Positions 21,144 through 31,163 of a stretch of DNA of 64,000 nt are shown piece after piece (the stretch's first letter is position 1; each line of letters begins with the position of its first letter). A program made the translations under genes and the position numbers. The stretch is taken from the NCBI GenBank assembly GCA_963833675.1, contig CAWHYW010000008.1:39057-103056 (forward strand), read 5' to 3'. Below the pieces are notes generated by a model that worked only from the letters and a program-made list of their open reading frames with translations, did no database searches and had not been told where the DNA came from. This DNA is from DASQDN01 sp963833675. GTDB taxonomy: Bacteria > Acidobacteriota > Terriglobia > Bryobacterales > Bryobacteraceae.

Positions 21144-22178
21144 CTAGTGAGCGAAGCTGACACCGATACCCGTCGTGTACAGGAGATCATTCTTCTGCCG
21201 GCCGGGCACAGGGTTGCTCAAGAAACGATCGCTGACAGCGAGGTTCCAGATCAGCCACTTGAATATGCGCGTGTTGGCGCCCAAATCGAAGTTCATGCGA
21301 TAACTCCCGGTATCGCTCAGGTTAGGGAACATACGGAAGGACTGAACGATGGTCGTGTCCTTTGAAAAGGCGTATGTCCATTGATCACCGAAGTAGGCCT
21401 CAGCAGAATTGCGACTGAAGGCGGCAGCAGGCGCGGCCGGAGCGAATTTCTCATGATTGTAAGCGATGCCGGCCAGAAGATCCAGTCTCGCGCGCTCTGA
21501 TTGATGAGCGACGAAGCCCAACCCACTTCCAAATACAAACCGCAGGTCTAGATTCTGGAATCGATCGTACTCGTAGTCATTAAATACATTCAAGAAGATT
21601 CGTCGCGAGATGTTGTGGTTGTATGACCATCCGCCTCGAACCGCTTGCGCGGTCTCGTCCTGAATGCCGTCGATGAGCGCAGAGGAACGTATTGCCGCAA
21701 AATAAACGGCGGCTTTGTCGGTTCGCGTGATGCGCGATGCAGTCAATCCGCTCGTAAACGTCCGCGTCTTCGCGTTTCCTTGCGCACCGGCGTAGCCGAT
21801 GGTCGCCGATCCGGTCCACAAATTTGTCCAAGGCGGATGCTGTAATCGCTCAAACGTGGCCTGTTCGGCGGGATTGCGCAACTCCTTGATATCGGTAAGG
21901 GGAACGGCCGCAGGTTGCCCGCCCGTTGTGTTTACGATCGTCTGTTTTGATGCGCCCGAAGATAACACAACCGTGACCGGCTCATCGGTCTTAAAGTCCT
22001 GTATCTGCTCCCACGGGACAGTGATTTCACCGAAGTGGTCGGACTTGAATGTTAACTTGTCCCCATCTTTCTTGACCGCTTTTCCGGTGACGCGATCTCC
22101 GTTTTTCAGCGTGATCTGGTCGGCGAATAATGATGCGCACGCCAGAAGGGCAATCACGATTTCGACATATATTGACAT
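21144..22178 (-). CDS. DUF481 family outer-membrane protein
   Basis: An intact gene of 344 codons. A signal peptide (IVIALLACASLFADQ) is followed by ITLKNGDRVTGKAVKKDGDK, a small SH3-like repeat common in front of DUF481 domains. The rest, from WTGSATIGYAGAQGNAKT to the end, alternates short polar and aromatic strands as in a beta barrel (YDRFQNLDLRFVFGSGLGF; final GIGVSFAH). DUF481 proteins are predicted barrels of unknown cargo, sometimes linked to salt stress. Confidence 0.78.
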   Translation of the reverse strand: MSIYVEIVIALLACASLFADQITLKNGDRVTGKAVKKDGDKLTFKSDHFGEITVPWEQIQDFKTDEPVTVVLSSGASKQTIVNTTGGQPAAVPLTDIKELRNPAEQATFERLQHPPWTNLWTGSATIGYAGAQGNAKTRTFTSGLTASRITRTDKAAVYFAAIRSSALIDGIQDETAQAVRGGWSYNHNISRRIFLNVFNDYEYDRFQNLDLRFVFGSGLGFVAHQSERARLDLLAGIAYNHEKFAPAAPAAAFSRNSAEAYFGDQWTYAFSKDTTIVQSFRMFPNLSDTGSYRMNFDLGANTRIFKWLIWNLAVSDRFLSNPVPGRQKNDLLYTTGIGVSFAH

Positions 22179-22307
22179 GTGGTTTTATGACGCGACGTTT
22201 ATACCCTGTGTGTCAGAAACTTGCATTCCTGAACGCCGACAAAAATAACTCCGAGAGCCTTTTCAGCGCGTCTGAAGTTACTGAGCGCAAGTCGGAGTAC
22301 ACACAAG

Positions 22308-23119
22308 ATGGCAAGACACAAGTACGTGCTTTCGTTTTTGCTGCTAGGGCTGGCGGGCACTCGGCTCTACGGGCAGGCTTCAGCGAAGCTAACGGACGCT
22401 GAGATGGAACAATTCCTCACCGCGGGACGACTTGTCTCGAGCAAGCTCATCGGCCAGGGCGTTACCAAATCCAGCCGGGCGACATTGTCCTATCAAGGCC
22501 GGGTGCATGACGCCCAGATACAGGCGATCAACAGTAAGCTCAATGACCTTTATGACGCCGACGGTAAGCCCATTCCCTGGCGTGATGACTTTAGGCACAA
22601 TATCGCCGCATACAAACTGGACCGGCTGCTGAAGCTCAATATGATTCCTCCGAGCGTTCAGAGAAACATGGGGAAACTTCCCGCCGGCGTTTACCTGGTG
22701 GGTTGACGATGTGTCGATGACGGAAAGTGATCGCGAGCAAGAAGGAGATCCAGCCGCCAGATCCCGATGCCTGGAAAAAGCAGCGGAATCTGGCTACCAC
22801 TTTTGATCAGCTGATCTACAACGTTGACAGGAACACGGGCAATCTCATCATTCTGAAGAATTGGACTCTCGTGCTGATCGATCATACTCGAGCGTTCGCT
22901 CCAAATACGCGATTGATGGATCGTTCTGACTTTGACAGATGTAGCCGCCCGCTCCTGGATGCGTTACGCAAGCTGGATGCCGGCACACTCACCGGATTGC
23001 TGAAGCCGTATCTGACGAAACAGCAGATCGATGGGATGTTAATTCGGCGCGATCTGATTGTGAAGCACTTCGATCAGCTTATTGCGGAGAAGGGCGAGGC
23101 TGCCGTTCTGTTTCAGTGA
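22308..23119 (+). CDS. Secreted protein with PI3K/HipA/FAM20-like kinase motifs (frameshifted)
   Basis: The start MARHKYVLSFLLLGLAGTRL is a signal peptide. The body, across frame changes near 22690 and 22745, contains DFRHNIAAYKLDRLLKLNMI, then TWWVDDVSMTESDRE, then LIYNVDRNTGNLIIL and LVLIDHTRAFAP. The DRNxGN and IDHTRAF pair resembles the catalytic loop (DRxxxN) and metal-binding Asp of PI3K, HipA and FAM20 kinases, and the spacing of about 15 residues fits. The closest description I can give is an exported atypical-kinase-fold protein common in acidobacteria. Activity and substrate are unknown. Its end overlaps the convergent VWFA gene. Confidence 0.5.
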
Positions 23120-24048
23120 CAGCGCTCGCCTTGGCGCCGTAAAAGCCGGTTCTGGTTCGCACCCGCAACGGCTTGCCTTGGGCATCTACGTGCAGTCACT
23201 TTCACCTCGTGAAAAGCGGAGTCGAGCGAGGCCTTCTGAGAGGAATATCCGATCGTGTACTGGTTACGTATATCCTTCGCGATCTGCGAGCAGATATTGC
23301 TGAGTTGAGATAGATCTGAAGGCATGTAGGAGAGCCCACCCGTTTGACGCGCGAGCTGCTTCAGAACGCCGGGATTCTTGTCTTCGGAATTCTCGTCGAA
23401 TAAACCGATGGTGTAGATGAGAACGCCGGCGCGATCCGCATCTCTCACAACGTCCTTAAGCGTACGTTTGCTACGGTTGTCCGCTCCGTCTGAAACAATC
23501 AGAAGAACCTTCTTCATCAGGTTCGCCTTTTTAAACTGAGTGATCGCGAGGTCGATGGCATCGTACAACGCGGTTTGGCCTCCAACTTCGCCCTTCAGTA
23601 ACGCGGATCGAAGTTCATTCGTGGTGTGCCCGAAATCCTTTTCGGGCGGAAGTCCGAGTTCGGCGCGGTCGTTGAAATTCACCACAAACATCTCGTCCTC
23701 GGGGCGACTGTCACGAATGAAGATTAACGCGCCCGTGATCACATCCGCACGCCGCTTGACCATGCTTCCACTGTTGTCAATCACGAGGCCAACGGCTACC
23801 GGAACATCATCACTGCGAAAGAACGTTATCGGTTGTTTTACACGGTCTTCCGTAATACTGAATGAATCTTTCGGCAGGCCACTGACAAACGCGCCATGAC
23901 TATCCTGGACAGTGGCGTGAAGCAGGATCATGTTCACATCGCTTCGAAGGACATAATCCTTGCTGTCGGCCGGAGGCCCTGCGGGAGGCGTGGGGACCTG
24001 TCCAAAGGCTGCCAAAGCGGTGAGCAACAAAACCTCGATCTTTCGCAT
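23079..24048 (-). CDS. VWFA-domain protein of the acidobacterial TIGR03436 type
   Basis: A signal peptide (MRKIEVLLLTALAAFGQ) precedes a beta-rich N-terminal part (ILLHATVQDSHGAFVSGL, FSITEDRVKQPITFF) and a von Willebrand A domain with an intact MIDAS: DNSGS, then GGQTALYDAI and VSDGADN. TIGR03436 proteins have this layout. Near 23195 the frame changes: the alternative frame reads DAQGKPLRVRTRTGFYGAK, the normal end of these proteins, and closes at a TAA at 23079. It is the last gene of a tight same-strand set with the sortase (18-base gap) and the sortase substrate, suggesting a surface assembly or adhesion role. Confidence 0.8.
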
Positions 24049-24065
24049 AGGTCCTCCCTTCTATG

Positions 24066-24662
24066 CTATTTCAGGGGTGTAGCGCGCACAATGAAGCGTT
24101 TGGGGGCGCTGCCGATAAATTCGAATGGATAGCAGGTTACTAATGTGAGAGCCGTCCCTGGTGTCGGATCCAGGGCATCCATATCTGTAGGATCGATGAT
24201 CGTTATAGAGTTTACGATGAAGCGCGTTGTAGACGACTTGGTCTTGAGCGTTATGACATCCTTGAGACGGATGCGCCGTAGCGGACGAAAATGCGTATCG
24301 CGATGGCCCGTGATGCCGATATTCCCTTCTTCTCCGGGATAAGCGGTGTCTTCGATGTGCCCCGGGCCTAACTTAAGAGTGGCATCATCGGATCCTTCCA
24401 GCACGACAACCGAAAGGTCCAATCGATCGATCTCTAGAGTGGCCAGCGAATCTCCGCGCTTTGGTCGAAGGTCCTTTGGCGTGGAGATGGACGATGCGGC
24501 GTATGCGACCGGAGGGTTTATCAGGAGTTCTCTCCTCGCGTTTCGCTGTCCAAGCCAGCCCTGAAATATGGATACGGCAGCGACGGCGAGAAAACAGGCG
24601 CCAATCGCTGCCGAGGCGGAGCTCAATCGCCGCAAGATCACGGATGTAAAGATGCGGCGCAC
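24066..24662 (-). CDS. Sortase, class D-like
   Basis: An intact gene of 198 codons. A signal-anchor helix lies at about 15-33 (ASAAIGACFLAVAAVSIFQG). The catalytic triad is readable: His120 in TGHRDTHFRPL, Cys177 in LTLVTCYPF and Arg189 in APKRFIVRA. The short length, lack of an N-terminal helix before the barrel and the TLVTCYPF signature suggest class D rather than A or B. It lies 34 bases after a gene whose product ends in a sorting signal, and 17 bases before the VWFA gene. The reaction would be cleavage of that signal and transpeptidation to an amine acceptor in the envelope, which is unusual in a two-membrane bacterium. Confidence 0.85.
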   Translation of the reverse strand: MRRIFTSVILRRLSSASAAIGACFLAVAAVSIFQGWLGQRNARRELLINPPVAYAASSISTPKDLRPKRGDSLATLEIDRLDLSVVVLEGSDDATLKLGPGHIEDTAYPGEEGNIGITGHRDTHFRPLRRIRLKDVITLKTKSSTTRFIVNSITIIDPTDMDALDPTPGTALTLVTCYPFEFIGSAPKRFIVRATPLK

Positions 24663-24696
24663 GCGGATTCCGAATCAACCTTTCTCAACAATTCAA

Positions 24697-25440
24697 TCAA
24701 GACTTCTTTGTAATCATACGTCCAAATAAACCACCGCCCAACAGCAAGCTGCCTACGAGGGAATACAGGGGCATGTAGGAGCCGCTCTTCGGCATCTTTT
24801 GAGCCGGAGCTTCGGTTGGAACCTCGCCAGAGATTCCCGCCGTGTCTGCGGCATCAGCCTTGGTGAAGGTATTCTGCGCGTACTCAACTTCCTTCTGATC
24901 CGTAGTTTCAGTCTTTACGGGAGCCTGTACCAGCGCAACTACGGCCGGTTCGGTCGAATTTGACGTCTTTACCGGCGGGGCTTTCACCGCGGCAGTTGCG
25001 ACTTCGGTCGGCACGCTAGGCACCGGCTGCTTGCATGCCACGGCCATCTGGGCCGCCTCTTTCTTGCCATAAACGAAACGGTTTCCGGCATTGTCTCCGG
25101 GGTAGAACCACGCCTTGACGGCGGAAGCGCATCCCGCTCCGGTTTCACCGAATGTCACGACGGTCTTGCTGCTGGGGTTAAGCCGGTAGTCCGGTAAGGC
25201 TAACACTGTGGCATAGGTATGGTTCTCGCGAACATTCGTAATCTGGACGATGTTGCGGTTGGCCTGTGAGTCTACGAGCTTGAATATGTAGGAACCTGCC
25301 GCGAGCGTCGTGCCCGGCACTCGGACTGGCTGGCTGAAACTCAGCTTGGTTTTCTTGTTAAAGGTGTCTGCGCTGGCGATCGAAGTGGACAACACCAACG
25401 CGAATCCGGCGGCAATCAACGGCAAATAACGTAACTTCAT
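24697..25440 (-). CDS. Secreted protein with C-terminal LPXTG-like sorting signal (sortase substrate)
   Basis: An intact gene of 247 codons with AGGAG upstream of ATG 25440. It has a classic signal peptide (residues 1-24, ending STSIASA). Residues 25-145 form a beta-rich domain (FSQPVRVPGTTLAAGSYIFK) typical of small acidobacterial secreted proteins; 150-210 are an Ala/Thr/Pro-rich, low-complexity linker. The C-terminus is MPKSG at 216-220, then a hydrophobic stretch (YSLVGSLLLGGGLFG), then RMITKKS. This motif, hydrophobic helix and basic tail is the sorting-signal layout, with MPKSG as a variant of LPXTG. Being directly upstream of the sortase in the same operon makes it the natural substrate. 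Confidence 0.8.
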   Translation of the reverse strand: MKLRYLPLIAAGFALVLSTSIASADTFNKKTKLSFSQPVRVPGTTLAAGSYIFKLVDSQANRNIVQITNVRENHTYATVLALPDYRLNPSSKTVVTFGETGAGCASAVKAWFYPGDNAGNRFVYGKKEAAQMAVACKQPVPSVPTEVATAAVKAPPVKTSNSTEPAVVALVQAPVKTETTDQKEVEYAQNTFTKADAADTAGISGEVPTEAPAQKMPKSGSYMPLYSLVGSLLLGGGLFGRMITKKS

Positions 25441-25630
25441 TCTGTAGTCTCCTGAGATCGAACAGTCACCCGCTCAGACGCGCCGCAAGTCAGTACGGAT
25501 CAAAACTTTTACTCGAGGAATTGTCCGCAATCCAACACCTCGTAAAAAAAGAAATCACCCCCCTTCATTCCTGCGTCGGTAGTGCGGGAAGTAGATACCG
25601 AGCATAGCAGCTTACATAGGAGATTCGACC

Positions 25631-26503
25631 ATGCGAGTCCGAGATGTTTTTGTGTTCGCGCTGCTTATAACAACTGCCCAAGAGACGGCTCGCACGGCGG
25701 AGAAGAAGGTGGAGACGTTCAACGCCTATGTCGACTCCGACCTGTGCGCCCATCTTATGTTGGGACCAATCACGCCGGAGCGGATCGACTGCAGCCGCAC
25801 GACCTATAAACAAGGTTCGGGACCTATTCTGGTTGCGGCTCGACGACAACATGTTGTTCGAGGTGAACAAGGAGAAAAGGCTCAAAGAGGTGATGGGCGA
25901 GCTCATCGCGGTCACTGGAGAGACGAACGAGAAGGACGCGAGGATCAAACTCGACACGATGAAGTCGCTTCCGATGCAGCCGCTGCCGGCGGGCACTCCC
26001 GGCGCTGAATTGCTCGATGTCCGGCTCTATCGAGCGGCGGGCGGCGCAGGGGCGAAGATGGTCGAACAAATCCGGCATGAGCTGGCGATGATGCCGTACA
26101 TCTCCGAGTTCGATTACATCTCATTCACTACTGTCGGAAAGAGAGTCATTCTGAGCGGCTGGACGATTCGGCAGACCAATCGATCCACAGCTTACAACCT
26201 GGTCAAGAGGATCGAAGGGGTGGAGCAGGTAGTGAACAACATCTCTGTGCTGCCGCTCGGGAGCATGGATATGCAGATCAGGTCCGGAGCGCGCGCCCGA
26301 CTGCAGCGAATGCTGGGACGATACTTCTGGGGCAGCGGCTCGGCGATCAAGATCATTGTGAAGAATGGCGACATTATTCTGCTCGGCGTCGTAGCAAACA
26401 AGAGCGACTCTGACATAGCCAATATCCAGTGCAATCGGTGCCGGGCGCGTTCAAGGTTTTCAACATGCTGAGGGTCGAAGCCGAAGGCGGGAAGAAAGGA
26501 TAA
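25631..26503 (+). CDS. BON-domain secreted protein (frameshifted)
   Basis: The start ATG 25631 has AGGAG in good position, and the first residues (DVFVFALLITTAQETA) form a signal peptide. After a frame change near 25825 the reading continues DNMLFEVNKEKRLKEV, then two BON-like modules: MVEQIRHELAMMPYISEFDY with VGKRVILSGWTIRQTNRSTA and VKRIEGVEQVVNNI, then IKIIVKNGDIILLGVVANKS. A last frame change near 26435 gives VFNMLRVEAEGGKKG and a stop at 26503. BON domains bind membranes or peptidoglycan. The DUF3313 lipoprotein starts 5 bases after the stop, so the two are probably co-transcribed. Confidence 0.68.
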
Positions 26504-26508
26504 GCACA

Positions 26509-27261
26509 ATGCGTACCCTAGCTGTGTTAACTCTGACGTTGCTGGCCGGATGTTCTCAAGCGCCGAAGCCGGCCGCTACCGCCGCCGATACGACGCACAC
26601 GATTGCATTGAAGAAACTCCCTGCGAATGCGGCCAACGCGGGCTTCCTGAAGAGCTACTCGGAGCTAAAGCCGAATGCGAATCTCGGCGGAGAAGCAATG
26701 AGCTTCGTAAATTCCGACAAGATGAAAAACCTGCACCGCTACGTTGCCATCATCGTTGACCCTGTCGATGTATATGTTGAGACGAATGCAGACGATTCGC
26801 TGATTCCGACGAGGGCACGCGAGGCTGTGTCCAACTACTTCAGGCACGCTTTGATCGATGCCGTCCAGGACGCGTTTCCGGTGGTGGACACGCCTGGTCC
26901 TCTCGTTCTACGGCTTCACGCCGCCGTTGTAGGTGTTGACACCGGAGGAGAGGTCGCTCCTATCGATTCGGCGGGCGAGAGCCTGAAGCGCGCGATCGTC
27001 CTCGAGAAGGTCGGTGTCGAGATGGAGCTTCTCGATTCCGAAAGCGGCGAACAGATCGCCGCGGTAGTGGACAAGGATAAGCTCGGAGCGGGAGCGCAGG
27101 TCGGATCAGTTAACTTCTCACGTGAAGAGAGGGCGGCCGAGGCCAGAGCGGCCTTCGACGAATGGGCCGCGAGAGTCAGAATGTTTCTCGACTCCGAGCA
27201 CGAACTCAGCGCCGAAGATGCAAACCGGGCAGATCATGCCTATCGACCTTATGGACAATAG
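26509..27261 (+). CDS. DUF3313-like lipoprotein
   Basis: An intact gene of 250 codons. It starts MRTLAVLTLTLLAGC, a signal peptide with a perfect lipobox (LLAGC), so Cys15 is expected to be lipidated. The mature part has GFLKSYSELKPNANLGGEAM, VAIIVDPVDVYVE and SNYFRHALIDAVQDAFPVVD, the pattern of DUF3313 lipoproteins, which have no known function. It lies directly behind the BON-domain gene and is convergent with malate synthase, with only 3 bases between stops. Confidence 0.78.
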   Translation: MRTLAVLTLTLLAGCSQAPKPAATAADTTHTIALKKLPANAANAGFLKSYSELKPNANLGGEAMSFVNSDKMKNLHRYVAIIVDPVDVYVETNADDSLIPTRAREAVSNYFRHALIDAVQDAFPVVDTPGPLVLRLHAAVVGVDTGGEVAPIDSAGESLKRAIVLEKVGVEMELLDSESGEQIAAVVDKDKLGAGAQVGSVNFSREERAAEARAAFDEWAARVRMFLDSEHELSAEDANRADHAYRPYGQ

Positions 27262-27264
27262 CTG

Positions 27265-28836
27265 TTAGTCGATATATCGATATGCCGCCGTGGTCAAGAA
27301 CTCCTGAAAGTCGGAACGAGTCATCATCGATTCGAAGATCTCGGATGCGAGCTTCTTCGTAGGCAGCCCCGGCTTGCGGGTGAGTTCGTCCCGAATGGCG
27401 TCTTTCACGAGTTCGACCGTGACGGTTCGGCCATCGCTCAGTTTTGCGCCGTGTTTAACCCATTGCCAGACCTGGGAACGTGAGATTTCGGCGGTCGCAG
27501 CGTCTTCCATCAAGTTGTAGATGGGCACGCAGCCGTTGCCGCTCAACCACGCCTCCAAATATTGAATGCCGATGTCGACATTCATGCGCAGGCCTTGCTC
27601 CGTGATGCTGCCGGAATGGGGCTTCAGCAAATCGGCGGCAGTCACGTGAACATCCTCTCGCTTAACCTCGATCTGGTTCGGTCCGGTCATGTGCTGGTCA
27701 AAAATCTCTTTGGCGACGGAGACCAGTCCGGGATGGGCAACCCAGGTTCCATCGTGGCCGGCTTTGACTTCCCGGAGCTTGTCCTGGCGAACCTTATCCA
27801 GCGCTTTCTCGTTTGCCACCGGATCATTCTTGATCGGGATCTGAGCTGCCATTCCTCCCATGGCGTGAATTCCACGCTTGTGGCAGGTCTGAATGAGCAA
27901 GTCGACGTAAGCCTTGAGAAAAGCTTTGTCCATGGTGACCTCGGCGCGATCGGGAAGGATCATTTCAGGCCGATGTCCAAGCTTTTTGATATAGCTAAAG
28001 ATGTAGTCCCAACGGCCACAGTTGAGCCCGGAAGAATGATCGCGGAGCTCATACAGGATCTCATCCATTTCGAAGGCCGCGAGGATGGTTTCGATGAGCA
28101 CGGTCGCGCGGATGGAGCCCTGGGGTACACCGACGTAATCCTGGGCGAACACGAATACAGCGTTCCAAAGCCGCGCCTCCAGGTGGCTCTCCATCTTTGG
28201 CAGATAGAGATACGGTCCGACGCCCTGACCGAGCAGATTGCGGGCGTTATGGAAGACGAACAGAGCGAAATCAAACAGCGATCCCGACACGGGCTCACCG
28301 TCAATCAACGCATGCTTTTCGATGAGGTGCCATCCTCGAGGGCGAACCAAGAGTACCGAGGTCTGGTCTTTGAGAGCGTACGACTTCCCTTCCGGACTGC
28401 TGAAGGAAATCGTGCGGTTTACGGCATCACGAAGGTTGATCTGACCCTCAATGGTGTTTCGCCACGTGGGGGAGTTTGAATCCTCCAAGTCGGCCATGAA
28501 CATGGACGCACCCGAATTGAGCGCATTGATGATCATCTTGCGGTCCACCGGTCCGGTGATCTCGACCCGACGATCCTGAAGCGCCGGAGGTATGTTGGCC
28601 ACGGTCCATTTCGCCTCGCGAATCTCCCTTGTCGTGTCGAGAAAGGCGGGCAGTTCGCCTGCTTTCAGTCGCTGCCACCGTTCTTCGCGGGCTTGGAGAA
28701 GCTCACGGCGGCGGGGTTCGAAGCGCCGTGACAGCTCCAAGATGAACTGGAGCGCATCAGGAGAAAGGACCTCGCGGTAGCTCTCGTTTACAGGCCCCGT
28801 GATTTGCACTTGCTGCGTCGTAGTTTTCGGGTTCAT
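27265..28836 (-). CDS. aceB: Malate synthase A
   Basis: An intact gene of 523 codons, the usual length of malate synthase A. The signature ELRDHSSGLNCGRWDYIFS is complete, preceded by VLIETILAAFEMDEIL, and followed by AMGGMAAQIPIKND and GTWVAHPGLV. It condenses glyoxylate and acetyl-CoA to malate in the cytoplasm, the second step of the glyoxylate shunt. No isocitrate lyase gene is in the window. Its ATG overlaps the stop codon of the upstream hydrolase (ATGA, 28833-28836), suggesting translational coupling to that gene. Confidence 0.95.
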   Translation of the reverse strand: MNPKTTTQQVQITGPVNESYREVLSPDALQFILELSRRFEPRRRELLQAREERWQRLKAGELPAFLDTTREIREAKWTVANIPPALQDRRVEITGPVDRKMIINALNSGASMFMADLEDSNSPTWRNTIEGQINLRDAVNRTISFSSPEGKSYALKDQTSVLLVRPRGWHLIEKHALIDGEPVSGSLFDFALFVFHNARNLLGQGVGPYLYLPKMESHLEARLWNAVFVFAQDYVGVPQGSIRATVLIETILAAFEMDEILYELRDHSSGLNCGRWDYIFSYIKKLGHRPEMILPDRAEVTMDKAFLKAYVDLLIQTCHKRGIHAMGGMAAQIPIKNDPVANEKALDKVRQDKLREVKAGHDGTWVAHPGLVSVAKEIFDQHMTGPNQIEVKREDVHVTAADLLKPHSGSITEQGLRMNVDIGIQYLEAWLSGNGCVPIYNLMEDAATAEISRSQVWQWVKHGAKLSDGRTVTVELVKDAIRDELTRKPGLPTKKLASEIFESMMTRSDFQEFLTTAAYRYID

Positions 28837-31071
28837 ATGCGAAATAGCTCTCCGTAATAATGTCCAGCGTTCTCTTCTTCCGATCGAGACGGCTTGAGGC
28901 GAAACTTGTCCGCGGCGCCAGCAAGCTCGAATGCGCGGGCGGCAGATCGATAATTAGTCTCCAATTCCGAAGGAACCAGGGAAGCTCCGACAGGCGAGAC
29001 AAGTCCCGAAATCCAGAGCGGCCGAGGCGCAACTGCCGCGGCCAAGTCAGGTAAATCGTAATCGATCAGGGCGCTGGGAACAATCTCTTCGAATACTGAT
29101 CTGTGCAGGCCGGCGGTGGCAACCGCATCGTAGGAAACAAGCATCCGCTCAAAGGCCAACGCACGAAAACGCGGTTCAAACACCGCCGCGTACAAGAAGC
29201 GGCACTGCCGCCGCACCGATGCCAAGTCCAGTAATAGATGCAGGATCGATATCGGGGCGCGAGGAGAGCACCTCGATGCCGCGGACGATGTCCAGGGCTC
29301 GCATAGCGACCATAGAGCGGCGCAAGAGAAGCGCAGTCATCGCGTTCTCATAATCGCCGAAGTACCGATAGAACTCGCTGTCATTCAGATCGACGGGCGG
29401 TTTGGTTTCCCCGACTCCGCGGGCATCGATGCAGAGCACTGCGACGCCGGTAGAAACCAATTCCCGGGCTGTCTTTGCGGCAGCTGACTTGCCGGCGCTA
29501 TCAACGAGAATCACGGCTCGCCGCCGCTCCGGTCCAGCGGCCGGCAAGTAGAGGAGCGACGGAATCAGGATGCCCGGCTCGCTCTCATAGATGAACTTTT
29601 CAATCCCGTGCCCTTCCCGCTTTATAGTTCCGTAGTGTGTAACAGGTACTTTCCCCGGCTGCGGCGCGTATCCGCTGCGAGCGATTGCCGCGCGCCGGAT
29701 CTTTTCCTGATAAGTCTTCAGATCGTTGGAGCTGGTTGGGCCTATCCGGTTCTTGCGCAGACTCTCGGCGCGGACGCGATTCAGAGTAAGAACACTTTCG
29801 CCCTTCAATGATGACGCGACCTGACCTGTCGGCGTGCAGTAGAGGGTCTGCTCCGATTCCGCCCGAACCGGCACTTCTGTGGAAGGCGCAGTGTCGCCGG
29901 AGCGTAGCCAGCGGGCAAACCACTCGTAAGCGGCGAGCCGTCGCGGTTGGGAATAGCCGTGACCATCATCGGCTTCAACCATATTTATTTTGTCCGCCTG
30001 CCGGATCGCGGTATAGACCGTCTTCGCCTCCGCGAATGACTCCCGCGCCCCATCGATGGGAAAGAAATCACGTATTGCGGACAGCATCAGATACGGCTTC
30101 GGAGCAAACGCGTACAGGAAATCGGGATAATCGAGGCCGTCGGCCAGCCAACCGGGAAAGACCTGCTCGGCGTCCTGAGGTCCCAGCGTCTTGAGCATCC
30201 AATGCCAGGAGGTAATGTAGCAGGAGGGCGCGGCCACTTTGATCCGGTCATCGAGAGCAGACAGATACGCCGTGTGTGTGCCGCCGCCGGAGTTACCGGT
30301 GCATGCGACCCGCTCGGGATCGACCTCTTTGCGTGACAAAAGGTAATCGAGCGCGCGGATACCGTCCCAAATTGTGTAGCTCGCGATGTGGTGGCCGGTG
30401 AGGAAGCACTGTATCCCCTGGATAGTGTGCTCGGTTGTAGAGCCGCGCAATTTCGACCCCTGGAGATCAGGATCGTAGATCTGAACGCGCTCGCCTTGGC
30501 CAACGGTGTCCCACGTTAGCGCGACGTATCCTTTGCGCGCGAGTGTGGCGAGCATCTGCTGCCAAATCGGATTCGCTTTGCCACCGAGCTCATGACCGAG
30601 CGGGTATAAAACAGCCGGATATGGCGGATTGCCGGAGGCCGGCAAATACAAGTTGGCCGTGACGAAAAAATTCGGCTGGCTTTCGAAGATGATCTTTTCG
30701 ATGCGGTAACCCTCGCGTTCAACGATGGCAACGGTGCGGGGATTCAGCGGCGTACGTTCCGGCAAGCCGCCGATCGCCTGGAGAATGTGGTCGCGGACGT
30801 AGTTGCGACGGCGTGCTATGTCTTCCAGAGACGACAACTTCAGTGAGTTTCTACGCATCGCCACGCGGGCCTGGGCATGCCGTTCCATGTATTCCGGCAG
30901 CATGCTGTTGAGCTTTTCGTACTCGCTGAGACCGTGGAGGAAGTCGAGGGCGTCGGAGCCGGCATCCTCGGCGTTCATTGCGACCGCGCCGGCGAGGGTG
31001 AGGAAGCAGGCGCGTCGCGTGAGGGCGGGTGTTATGGGAGGAGAATTTCGGTCGCGGCTCCGATTTCGCAT
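28833..31071 (-). CDS. Tandem alpha/beta hydrolase (acetyl-xylan-esterase-like), exported, second domain degenerate
   Basis: The N-terminal half carries TRRACFLTLAGAVAM, a possible twin-arginine signal. The first hydrolase domain has YPAVLYPLGHELGGKANPIW, nucleophile GNSGGGTHTAY and the late-His region EADDGHGYSQPRR, as in dienelactone-hydrolase/acetyl-xylan-esterase families. A second, similar half follows (VTHYGTIKREGHGIEKFIYE, AVILVDSAGKSAAA), but its nucleophile elbow reads GLGIGAAA, without Ser. A frame change near 29215 joins the final 128 residues (RFRALAFERMLVSYDAVA to YYGELFRI). I take ATG 31071; 31110 and 31194 are also possible, though the last would overlap the terminase gene. The stop overlaps the aceB start. 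Confidence 0.65.
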
Positions 31072-31163
31072 GCTTACGCATGGCGACTCTGTTTCGAACG
31101 TTTTGCTCATGGGCGTTTTGTTCACGGGGGGTGGCGGTGTGTTGTCTGGCACGATCGATCCTT

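Noticed and set aside
27562..28479. 305-codon open frame on the plus strand
   Set aside because: It lies antisense to malate synthase, whose frame is intact and unmistakable; no signature or ribosome site supports the antisense frame.
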